From: Pyrenopolyporus hunteri
Lineage: Eukaryota; Ascomycota; Sordariomycetes; Xylariales; Hypoxylaceae
Length of the DNA stretch: 64,000 nt
Assembly (NCBI GenBank): GCA_902806595.1
Contig: CADCXC010000004.1
Coordinates: forward strand, 496,001 to 560,000
Reading direction: 5' to 3'
Under the pieces are notes generated by a model. That model worked only from the letters and a program-made list of their open reading frames with translations. It did no database searches and was not told the origin of the DNA. Within the stretch, counting starts at the first letter, position 1; the number at the start of each line of letters is the position of its first letter. The position numbers were made by a program, and so were the translations under genes. Below, in pieces: positions 32,781 through 43,376 of this stretch.

Positions 32781-35700
32781 GCGGTACTTATTCTCTCAAT
32801 CCCCATTAAGAAACCCTCTTCACGCATATTGGCTGGTGTTCGCCTTCGCGCGAGCTATTGCGGGCTTCAGGTTTCGTTGTTTAAGTTTGTATCAATTAGT
32901 TAGATGTTTAGGTATGTACCCTGATAGCCACTGAATAAAATGTTTATGTTAGTTGAGTTGATGCTTTATTTTACTAACCACCCATCTAATTACTACCTCC
33001 TACCAACCAGGCAGGTACATGCAGGGCGGAAACACGCATTGTAAGAGTGTCTTCTGACGATCGCCAAAAAGACTCGCGGTATTCAGAAATGCCCACGAAT
33101 TTTATCTCATCTAACTTGTGTTTTCCTTTTCAAAGGGCTGTGATCTAGTGTTGACGTTGGAGTTATTCTATCATTGACTCCCTGGGTCCATACCTAACTA
33201 TATCTCTTACGGGCCGAGCAACCATCTATGCCGTTAGGATTGAATAAATAGTATAGTGTATACGAACGATACCCAGATATTCCATAGGAGGAAGGTTGCC
33301 TTGTCAGTAGGAACACTCTTCTGTATTAAAGTTCTTAACCCCACCAATGTAACCAGTGTCATTACGATCATGTCAAACCCTTGCGTAATGACCAATGAGG
33401 TTGATAGCGGAAGGGGTGTGCCAAGGACAACTTCCTTTGCACCGGATACGAAGCAAACACAACCTCTGGTGGTTATAGCGTTACGAAACAGGGAGTGTCA
33501 TGAGACCGGCCATATGGCGAGGGAAATAACCCTGTTGTTGCACAAACTATCTACCTAACTCTCTAGGTCGAATGTGCGGGTATACATACTGAATTAGGTG
33601 GGCATTATGGGTTGGTTGACAACGACGGCCTAATGGTGAGGGATGTAGGTCGGCTTTCGAGCGCCCCAGTGGTCTGCGAGTGTTTTGGGGGGCCCCCAAC
33701 CCCCTTCTCCTCTGCCACAGCGTTAAATATGCCAGCCAACCAACCGACACAGGTATCTACCATCCTATCAAGCGGGTTTGGTTCCATTTATATAAGAATT
33801 TCACTTTGGAGCTCTTCTCATACGACAATTATTCTACGACTACTACAGAAAGAATATCCACTAGTCACGACCATCAAACTCATCATTGCCATACTGACGG
33901 CCGACGCCAACAGGATATGTCAGAAATATCACTACGCCGAAATGTGATTCCCGTATATAATCCCTCATATATCATTTTATGTAACAACCCTTGCTAATTA
34001 TCTCCCTCCAAGGAAGATTTCCCTTGCCTCTAGCCGTTTTATCTAATAGACTCCGCTTGTCAAGCCCAATCTTAAGGCCAGTCCGCCACCGTTACCATAT
34101 TCGAACCGCGTCTAAGGAGGTAAATTTGTAGTGAACCATTATGTAGCAGTGGCGAGGAGCGGCAATCGGGATCGCCCATGTGCCAAATACACCCCGCACA
34201 TCAACGGTAGAATAGCATGCACGGCCGGAGACATATCTCCAGGAGGAGCCCGTTTTGGAATCTCCATAAGCAAATCATCACAAGGTCAATCGATCCTACC
34301 TACACGTAGTACGGGGGACAACTTTGTTATTACACGAGCTATTTGACGCGCGAATAATACAGCAGCTTAGGGAGTCACGGTGCGACATACTCGGCTACGC
34401 AGGGCCTATTAACAGTCCGGACGCTTTCCTAAATGGGATTGTTCCTAGGTTTTGATTGGCTTCTTTTCCCGTAAGTAGCACCCTAGGTACTTTCATGTAC
34501 TTATGTATGACCCTTTTGCGCTATCCTACCTACGACTTCAATTCCGAGGATAGATAAAGGACCGGAATACACATTAGCATACATATACTTAAGGGGTAGC
34601 ATAAAGGGCGTTGATAAACTACAAATTTGCCCTCTGATACGTGCTTCTCTCCCTCCTTTACATGACCGGTCAAAACTGCAGTTCCACAATTTTCCTGGAG
34701 GGAAGACAATCCATGTCATAATAGTTACATGGTATAGTTCAGCTTACCTGGGAGGTGGAGTGCATTAAGCCCTGCGGTGGTGGATCAGGGGCGGCTATTG
34801 GTTGATCGATAGAGATAAAAGTTGGTGAGATCCGGAAATCTTACCGAGTGAGCCCGGTTAACCCAAGAACGTAACGCTTCTCCTTGGCGATAATTCTCGA
34901 CTTTATGCTCAGACCATCACATTACCACGGTGTATGACATACCTTTTATTCCACCGCCCCTTTTCTCGAGTACCCAATTCTGCAGTATTACGTATATATA
35001 CCTACCTACCTACTATGGGATGATATGGATCGTATATGATATATATAAGGGTAGAATCCCCTAGGAGGAATCTGGCAGCAGGGGCTATATATATATGAGG
35101 TGGATCTGGATGACTAATCCTAGATCTCCGATACCTACCTAGGTACGCAATCAAGCGTCTTGTATTATCGCGTCATTCGTGTATCTCTTATCTCATTTGA
35201 AAATCCCCGGGGGCCTATTACCGGCTACGAACGGCCATCACAACAGTCCATCACGCCGCATATATTCTAATATCACCTTGGGCGGCATCAATGTTTACCT
35301 ACGGGGTAAATAGATAACCAACCAATGTCTTGGCCAAACTTATTATGGGGAATTATACCATCTATATTAAGACCCCTGTATGGTGCGTCGATTTCTACCA
35401 GGCATCTTCGGGGTGTTGATGTCACTTTCGCGTCACCCGCGCGACCTTCTCCCCGCGTACGCCTACTTATATACTTCAAAGCATTCCAAATATATGATAT
35501 GTCATATCCTCACTGAACGCCTGACTTAATGCCTAATTCCTGTATTGCCCCCTTGTGTTGCTATCATAAATCTACAAGACTACCTAGGTACGATACAACC
35601 TCCATAGACTACCTATCTACACACATCAGCCTAGATTTAAGAGATGCGATATTAACTCGTTAATGTTGAAATGTTGAAATGTTAATGCAAGGTTTAATAG

Positions 35701-35864
35701 CTTTGTGAGAATTAGACATCATTCTGACTAGCTCATAATCTTCTCTCTTGAGATCCAGCGTTAGACAACACACAAGTAGTCATCCTTGCAGCAGGTAACC
35801 AAAATCCACAGTCATGGTAATATACCTAAGCATACGGTCTAATTGGGAATCGTGAATGGAATAA
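32781..35864. other. 3.1-kb gene desert
   Basis: I found no supported gene. ORFs here (33256-33558, 33612-33947, 34131-34346, 35288-35516) are short, overlap on both strands and carry no motif. ATATATA-rich stretches and TACCTACCTACC words occur at 35000-35140 and 35580-35620. This may be old inserted DNA beyond recognition. Confidence 0.5.
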
Positions 35865-37601
35865 TCACTCCCTGACCCGGAATTGCAAATCCAATCGGCC
35901 CGGCGCGGCCGTCAATTGATCTCTCAAGTCAGCGAACAACTTCCCCCCCTTTTCACTCCCCCAGAACTCAATCTTAAACTTCTTTACGAGTAAAGCGATC
36001 ACAAATCGCATCTCACCCATTGCAAGGTTTTTACCGACGCAACTGAAGCGGCCCTGAGAAAACGGGGCGAAACCCCGGGCGTCCTTGATCATTTCTGGTC
36101 GCGTGGTCCAGCGTTCAGGAATGAATTGGTCAGCACACTCATATGAGGACTCGAGACGTCCGAGAGAATACCGGGGTGAGACGATGGTGACGTCTCCTGG
36201 GATATATACGTCGTTAATAGTCATCCCGTCTGGAGGCGACTGGCGGTAACCACCCGTAGGTAAAGCTGGATACAAGCGCATGGTCTCGTTGATGATTGCC
36301 GTGAGATAACTGCAGGTTTCAAGCTGCGCCTTGTCGTAAATGTTGATATCTCCAAGCTCGGAGAGTAGTAGGTCTTGGTATTGTGGGTTACGGGCGAGCT
36401 CGAAAAAGGCAAATATAAGAGTTGGGGCGATGGTATCGCTAATCGGGGTCAGAGCGACGACGTACTCTATAAATAGACTATTGGACTAACCTTCCCGCGA
36501 TAATAATACTAACGGCGTCTCCCTTCAACCAATCTAGGTCAGCTTCTAGAGAACCCTTCTCTCGAGACGCCTCGATGAGCCAGTGAAATACGTCTTGTCT
36601 TGGTACATCATTCTGCTTTCTGTTAGTAACGTGGTCGTATCTAAGGGAATGGGGTCAAAGAAGCATACGGCTATCCGTTCATTCATACGGTCCTCGGACC
36701 ATTGCGCCATACCAACCCAGTCCTTAACGACATACATCCAGGGTGCGATAGAGAACGAAATTTGGGCGGTCCACGGCACCGGGCCAAATATTCCCAGGAA
36801 GCCCATAGCTCTTCTCAGTAGGCGCACCGCAAAGTGCCAATCCCCGCCTCTTAGCATGCCGAATGATCTTGCGAAGGCAAACTCGCCCATGACGTCGAAC
36901 GTGAGCCAATAAAACCAGTCCGACACGTTGACAGGGGAGCCCTCTCGGGCGAGCCTCTCGATCTGCGATGCGAGTAGCTCTGCATATTCTATAACGCGCC
37001 CTTGATAGTCGTCAAGAGCTTTGGTAGTAAAGCCCTTTTCCCAGATTCGCCGTCGTTTGTCGTGTTCTTTCATGTTTCGAGTCAAGTTAAGCGTGGTCTG
37101 AAGGGATAGCGTATCGTACCAGACGGCTCTGTTACACTTATTCCTCGGTCCATCAATAGCGGCAGGGCCGGCAGCATCGATGATGGTGAGTTCTTCAGGG
37201 CCGGTTCGAATGACGGGACCGTATTTCTTGTGTAGCTCTTCGAGAACGAGGAAGTTCTTCCCCTTACGGCACTGCCACGCGTGCCAAAACTTAGTAGCAC
37301 CAGCCATCCAAGGGCCAGGGAAATGACGCAGCCTGTGAAAGAATTTCCGATATATGACAATGCTAGTAAATAACGCTGTTCCGTATGAGCTTACGACTAG
37401 TAAGGTAGTCTGTAAACTGGTCACGGTATTTGCTCCAAGGCAACGTCCCACTAAGAAGATAACGAGAGGAAGGGCAGTGTAAATCTTGAAGAGGATGGGG
37501 GCTTGCATATGCCACTCCCCTCTAATGAATAGAGCAAGATGGGAGAAAACTCCCAGGAGAGCAGCTCCCAGGCAAGCATATGCGGACGTATTCGACAACA
37601 T
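35865..37601 (-). CDS. Cytochrome P450 with multi-TM N terminus (542 aa)
   Basis: Model: complement(join(35865..36438, 36491..36612, 36669..37601)). The first 90 residues contain about three hydrophobic segments before LRHFPGPW, a layout shared with fungal P450s annotated as tryprostatin B 6-hydroxylase-like or benzoate-4-monooxygenase-like. The I-helix reads AGSDT (350-354) and is rebuilt exactly across intron 2. The K-helix ExxR is in INETMRLYP. The heme loop PFSQGRFSCVGKNLA carries ligand C485; the arginine usual two residues before the cysteine is replaced, as is common in this clade. There are no partner biosynthetic genes nearby, so the substrate is open. Confidence 0.92.
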
Positions 37602-38213
37602 ATTAGAAAGTCGCGTTAATAAAAAATTTAGAGTCCAGTGCTGGAGAAACGGAAGGACTGTAGGTAGGGAGAAATTCTAGTAGAACTTGTCTGAGCAGAG
37701 ACTTTATCTACTTAAGTGTAAGATTTTATACGCAATCCTCGAGGGGAAAGTCTCTATCTCTCCTAGATAATCACTCGGGTATGGATTCACCTGATCATCC
37801 GGTTCGATCTCTTTGCTTATTGGAGGAGGTAACCTTGTGGCTTTGTTATGACGTAGGTGCTGAAGCCAGTATTGTCACCCACTGCCGTCGTACCAAATGA
37901 GAATACCTACCTGAGAAGGTAGTGACGGGCACTCAGAACCCTTAATCGCTCGTTGCGGTCCATCTTCGCGGCCGTGCGTATCGAGTTGTACTGAAGCTGT
38001 TCAACACAAGTCGACGAAATAGGTACGCTATCGATGCCAAGATCGGTAACTGAAGCTTTCATATGTTAGTTGAGAAGAAAAATGATTTTAGTATTATACG
38101 AAGAGGGACTAAGTCGTTTCGAGAGCGTCTTGGTGCAAACCGTAAACACAGATGGTCGGGGGGTTTAGCGGAACGGGCAAACGACCCAATCAATCAAGGC
38201 CATTGCATCGAGA

Positions 38214-38480
38214 TTACTTACAAGATCTAGATCTGGCTCCTCCAATCCGTCCAATTTCATGGGGTAGCCGCTGCGGGTAAGGGATCGGCTCCTCGCCGAT
38301 GATGGTTTCCACTTGGGTTGCATCGGGGTAGTATTGTCTGTATTTCCACATGAAGACAAAGAATCGGGTAGGTGAAAAAGTAACTCTCTGATAACGTCCA
38401 TTCGTATAAGGCTCAGTGGCTACGGTTTCAAACGGCTCCGTTGCAGTCTTATTCAATATGTTAGCCGAGCTTATCCTCAC
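38214..38480 (-). CDS. Possible exon of an unrecognised gene
   Basis: An open stretch with protein-like composition (TRFFVFMWKYRQYYPDATQ, GEEPIPYPQRLPHEIG) that runs into a GTAAGT donor at about 38222. There is no clear downstream exon, start context or domain. It could be a remnant of a decayed gene or chance. Confidence 0.2.
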   Translation of the reverse strand: MRISSANILNKTATEPFETVATEPYTNGRYQRVTFSPTRFFVFMWKYRQYYPDATQVETIIGEEPIPYPQRLPHEIGRIGGARSRSCK

Positions 38481-40868
38481 CCTGGGTGTTCTCCGTTATC
38501 TCCACACAGCCTTTGGATTATTTACAATCGGAGCATGCCCATGTCAGTCCTCATCTTACTTCATGGTGCGTGGCACAGCCCCTGGTGTTAGAATGCAGTC
38601 ATCACTACAGGATGAAGCTACCTACTCCAGCTAACTACTCCACTGTTGCCCTAGCCTTACCTTCATCGGGATCTACATCACCCCCTCCAGATTGGTCTAG
38701 GGATATAAAACCAATTTGGAAGACCGACCCCGATCTTGCCCAGAAACACCACATCGGTATGCGTGGTGCATGGCTTCAGGGGTATGGGTACGGCTGAGGT
38801 GCGGCAACCGCAACAGTCACCGCATCGCCCGGGGACGCTAGGAGACGTATTCTATCAAGATCTAAGTGACGCAAGCGCCCCCAAAATTGTCAGAGATTTT
38901 CGCCCATAGAGCTTTGGAGCTTCCTGGGACAATTATCACATTCGCAGCCTAGTCCGCTATCCGCCGTCGGTTAACCGCCTTATGCTATAGGCAAGCTTCC
39001 GCCAGCTCTAGGCTTAATTACACAAGAGAGAAGGCCGTAATCGGGCGTCCGGGGCGGTGGAATTAGGGGTCTATGTAGCAGTCTTACTTTTGGCTAATCG
39101 TAGGGCGACTCGCAGCTCGATTAAACTCAGCGAAACAAGCGATTAAGACGGGCCCTCTTCAGCATGTCGACGGAGAGAAACCCCGACACTATAATGACAT
39201 GAATAAATGTACCGCTGGGCATGGCGGGTGTAAGATAAAGAGCTGAGTGAGCGTAATCGATAGGCGGAAGCTGTGGGCGAATGAACACAACTCACCCCAA
39301 GGACAGCGGGGCGCCTGATGAAATGAGAAAGGTTCAAAGAAAGAGTTAGGACATATTACATTATCAACCGTGTATATATCTGGAGATCCAATCGAGATGA
39401 AGTGTCTTTTATCACTCATATAAGCTAAGTGTATATTATTGCATCCCTTGCTTGACTACCTGCCTACCTAGCCTAACCATAGCATGGGTAAGCGGGGAGT
39501 TGTTTGAGTATACTTAAGTCTCATAGAAGCCAGCAGCATATGAACATTGAGCAGGAACTGTAACGTTAATGGCCACGCGCAGTAGAAATGATTTTTTGAA
39601 TGGCATTTGAATAATTGGAGGATGGAGTATTCGTGTTTGCCGTGGTATGCTTCGATTCGTTTTAAGGCCGGTCATATCAGCACTCAGTTTAAGGATACGG
39701 TCGGCGGTCATAGCATGGTTTAAAATATTTCCGTACTAGATTTCCCTATTTTTAACCGCTTCACATGCCTTATGAAGTCGCATAAATTTGATAGTTTATA
39801 TAATTCTTTACCATAAATTGTTATATTAGATGGTATAAATCTTAATTAGTGTAGACATTATTATCACCGACCATTCCCCTAACCACCTACAACGTTTAAA
39901 AGAGTCTAAATGTGTAACTAGTTTTATTAACAACTCAACGAACAGTAGAAAACTGTAGCCGGGTTTGAAGAATTAACTTGATTCTTAAAGTTACCTAGGT
40001 ATCCAGGGGATACTTTAACATTAATGCAAATATTAGGTGGTGCTATATAACCGCTTTCAAAGGTTGTACCCATATTAGTGCCGCGGTGGTGCGGTCGCGC
40101 AACCCTGCTGGGCAACCGACAGCGACCCATGGGACGGCTTTGATTTCCATTCCTAGTTTCTAGAAACTCGCCCCATACCAATTAGAAATATCCGCCAGTT
40201 GTTTTTAAGACTTGACAGGTGCTCAGCAGCTAGCTAACCTTATGATGAATATTTTAGCAGGTAAGTAGGTAAGTAGGTAGCTAATAATGTATTACATTCG
40301 CTAAACTTGAAGTGGTAGCCGCTATAGATTAGTGAGTGTCCATTTTAAATTAGGGTACCTATTCAACCCGCTGTTTAAGGCTTTGTTGGGTTGATTAATT
40401 GAATGGCAGTTGAGTCAGCTGGCACCTAGAACGTGTCACCTGGCCGCCAATTGAGGGTATGCACAGAACCCCTAAAAGCAACATTCGCAGCCCGAAACCC
40501 ATCCCCGCCAAACACCCTCCTAGGAAACTCCTACGCCTTAAAAGGCATTAACTACTAAAACAATAATAATCTACATTGCACATATCGCAAGGCAGAGGAC
40601 TGCTTGGGAGCAGTTTATAATGTAGTTAGGGTTCTTAAGGTTGGCCAATGATAGCGAGTTTCTCGTTCCCAATTCGGTGGACTGACGTCACGACCTCTAT
40701 TTAACTGCGCGAAACTTGGCGAAGACCAGCGTCACAATGCCCACGATCACGATTTACAAAAGAACTACGCCATTAAATCTAAGCTTCTTTATCTAGTCCC
40801 CGTGATTTTTGAACAATTCCACACCCACCCCGGTGACGTAGCCCGAAGGGTGGCGGCTGGTTGATCGG

Positions 40869-40884
40869 AGTTATAAGAGTATAT
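40869..40884 (+). promoter_or_regulatory. TATA-like sequence upstream of the 92-aa gene
   Basis: GTTATAAGAGTATATG lies about 150 bp before the ATG at 41030, followed by a CCCCCTCT stretch. Position and composition suit a core promoter; this is inference only. Confidence 0.35.
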
Positions 40885-41029
40885 GCAGTCCCCCTCTGGC
40901 ACCAGTAGAGTCAAGTCACAAATATCGATCTCGCTACAGTTACACTTAATAAACCACTTTACTTAACTTCGCGATTACGAAATAGCCGTCCGTAACATAC
41001 CCGTCTTTGTTAAGCTATCAAGTCCCATA

Positions 41030-41367
41030 ATGAGCATCGCATCGGGAATCGGTCATTTCTTTCAGTCGATAATTGAAGTTATTCAAGGACTCTTGGCGAC
41101 GGTCGTCCACTTTTTCCAATGGACCGTTGACGCGGCCGTTGGCCTATTCCGAGCCTTTACCCATTTCATCGAGAGTACGCTGGGCTTCGCAATCCGTGAG
41201 TCCTGACTCCGCTTTCTCTTATTAGCATTCCGTCTCTGTGCTAACCCGTCGCAGATAATTTCTTCATCCTAGGAACCCTGGCTGCCGCCGTATTCGGATA
41301 CATGCTATACACGCAGAGACAGGGGACTGCGCCAGTCGGTCGGACACTCAAGAGCAAATCCACCTGA
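41030..41367 (+). CDS. Small predicted membrane protein (92 aa)
   Basis: Model: join(41030..41195, 41255..41367); the intron has GTGAGT, a CTAACC branch point and a GCAG acceptor. The protein begins MSIASGIGHFFQSIIEVIQG, has a long amphipathic/hydrophobic N-terminal half rich in F, V and I, then a clear TM helix (FFILGTLAAAVFGYMLYTQR) and a short basic tail ending KSKST. No enzyme motif is visible. Similar small two-exon proteins with an amphipathic region plus one TM occur in many filamentous ascomycetes, to my recollection without assigned function. Both exons are too short to stand out alone, but joining them keeps frame and gives a coherent protein. Confidence 0.7.
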
Positions 41368-42251
41368 TTTCATTGGTGTAGTAGTGGAGTTCTGTCAATA
41401 TGTAAGGATACTGTAAGCGCCTAGGGTTACAATGAAATGGATTATACACATGAGGACACAGATGATGCCGGGGATCTTGGCGCAGCCCCTTTAAAATGCT
41501 TGTTTGACAGGGGGATTCGTTAAGCGAGCATTTCTCTATCATATACTAAGAGCTTTAATAGAGCCGTCGCCGGTTTAGAGTATGACGATTGAGTCGTTCG
41601 AAGGTGGAATTGAATATAAGCACATAGCTCTTATTATTAATTGTTGCAATTGTCGGGCGTGTTGAATCTTCTATGTTCTACCAGAAGTAATAGTACCTAC
41701 CCCTCTATTGTAATTGCTAATCCATCTTCTTTAAGACCAACTGTTATCTTCATTCAGATCAATCCAACACGCGGAGGAACAGCCGCAACTACGCTGAACG
41801 ATTGGAGCGCTTATAGGCTCGTCTCGGTTACGGAGTTATGGGGCCTAGAATGTTCGGGATGTAGTGCGATTATCCGGTGCGGCTAGAGTAGAAACAACCC
41901 ATTGAGGTCGTTCTACTTATGAGTACCTACCTAGTTATCAGGGTTGGCGTTGTGCCGGAGAAATCTTTCAATTGAGAGCCACGTATAATCATGTCTTTAT
42001 ATGTGACATTGATATTTTGGGCCTATTAAAGGAAGCCTCACTTCTTGAGCCAATTCGTAACTTAGGCTAATATGTAGGCAACCTAGGCCAGTTGGAGGAA
42101 AGTCAAGTGCTCTTGGGGATTGATATAAGGCGAAGGTCCCCCTTAACTCATGGTGCCCTTTACTTCTCAATAGCTGCTACCTCAATCAAACACCGATCAT
42201 ATCATTCTTCATAGGCAGCACTTACATACCAGCTACCTACCTTTACGACAA
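41368..42251. other. Intergenic/promoter region of the AA9 gene
   Basis: No gene seen. A GATATAAGG TATA-like word lies near 42121-42129, about 125 bp upstream of the AA9 start. Confidence 0.5.
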
Positions 42252-43031
42252 ATGGGTTATAGACTCACATCTACTTTACTGGCCGTCGTTGCCGGCGCTG
42301 CCTACGTTTCTGCTCATGGTCACGTTATCACCGTAGTAGCTGACGGCAAATCGTACGGAGGCTTTGATCCCACTGCCGCTCCTTGGGGCCCTCAGCCGGA
42401 CAGTATAACCTGGAGTAACGGGGCTTCAGACAATGGCTTCGTGCCTTCTACCGACCTCCAAAACCCCGACATCATCTGCCACCTAAATGCTACCAACGCC
42501 GCTCTAACCGCAACCGTTACCGCTGGTAGCGATGTCTTGGTTACTTGGAATCAATGGCCTGACTCTCATAAAGGTCCGGTGATCGATTACCTAGCCAACT
42601 GCGGTGCAAATTGCTCTTCCGTTGACAAAACCACCTTAAAGTGGTTCAAGATTGCCGAGATGGGGCAGCTCGAATTGGGCCCTGGCGCTGGTATAACCGG
42701 GAAGTGGGCCGAAGACTTGTTGTTCGAGAATGATCTTACCTGGAAAGTCACGATTCCAGCTTCGATTAAGCCCGGAAACTATGTTCTACGTCACGAAATC
42801 ATCGCCCTGCATGGAGGTTTCGAGGAGGGACATACCCAGATGTATCCTCAATGTATCAACCTCAAGATTTCTGGAAGCGGCACTCAGTCCCCTGATGGTG
42901 TTGTCGGCACGAAACTTTATAAATCCACCGACCCTGGGATCCTCCATAACATCTACAACGACGAGAACCTGTCGTCCCCTAAAGATTACAAGATTCCCGG
43001 GCCCGCCTTAGTGGCGTTCGATAGACTTTAG
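42252..43031 (+). CDS. AA9 lytic polysaccharide monooxygenase (259 aa)
   Basis: Single exon. Signal peptide 1-21 is cut after VSA, exposing His22 as the mature N-terminal histidine (HGHV), the first copper ligand. The second ligand is H106 in SHKGPVIDYLA (mature His85). The axial tyrosine is Y198 in QMYPQC, with the supporting H187 (IIALH) and Q196. These are the full set of AA9 active-site residues, so the enzyme should be a copper-dependent oxidase acting on cellulose or related beta-glucans outside the cell. Cysteine pairs and NxS/T sites (NAT, NCS) fit secretion. There is no CBM1 or linker; the catalytic domain ends near the stop. Regioselectivity cannot be read. Confidence 0.96.
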   Translation: MGYRLTSTLLAVVAGAAYVSAHGHVITVVADGKSYGGFDPTAAPWGPQPDSITWSNGASDNGFVPSTDLQNPDIICHLNATNAALTATVTAGSDVLVTWNQWPDSHKGPVIDYLANCGANCSSVDKTTLKWFKIAEMGQLELGPGAGITGKWAEDLLFENDLTWKVTIPASIKPGNYVLRHEIIALHGGFEEGHTQMYPQCINLKISGSGTQSPDGVVGTKLYKSTDPGILHNIYNDENLSSPKDYKIPGPALVAFDRL

Positions 43032-43376
43032 TGAAACAAGGAAGATGACTACCGGATGAGTTGACGGGGCCACAATGTATTAGCAGCAACATCTTACATA
43101 CCTACCTACCTGAGGATATAGGTATACGACTATTTTAAACTATAGATTCGATTATACTTTAAAGTCTGAAACTGCAGTCTCCAGGACTCAAACATCAAGT
43201 GAATGATAGGTATTAAGGACGTTCGATCAGAATATATTATATACCTATTTCTAGAGATCCAATTCCGGTCAAGTAACTCATAACGTCGTATCTCGATTAT
43301 CAGATATCCATAACCCTATTAATGCGAACTCTATGTTCAAATCGTCCCACTACGAGACTGGTTTATGACTCCCTCC
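43032..43376. other. Convergent intergenic region
   Basis: Tail-to-tail spacer of about 345 bp between AA9 and the PLA2 gene, with CATACCTACCTACC at about 43095. Nothing else is seen. Confidence 0.6.

Larger units (their letters stand above)
37602..41029. other. 3.4-kb gene-poor region
   Basis: No convincing gene. A minus-strand open frame at 38214-38480 ends near a GTAAGT donor and is listed separately. Elsewhere I see only TAGGTAC words (39995-40005, 40260-40285) and AT-rich sequence (39720-39920). Confidence 0.5.

Noticed and set aside
33256..34346. Several 70-110-aa ORFs in the 33-34 kb desert
   Set aside because: Overlapping on both strands, no motifs, no splice continuity.
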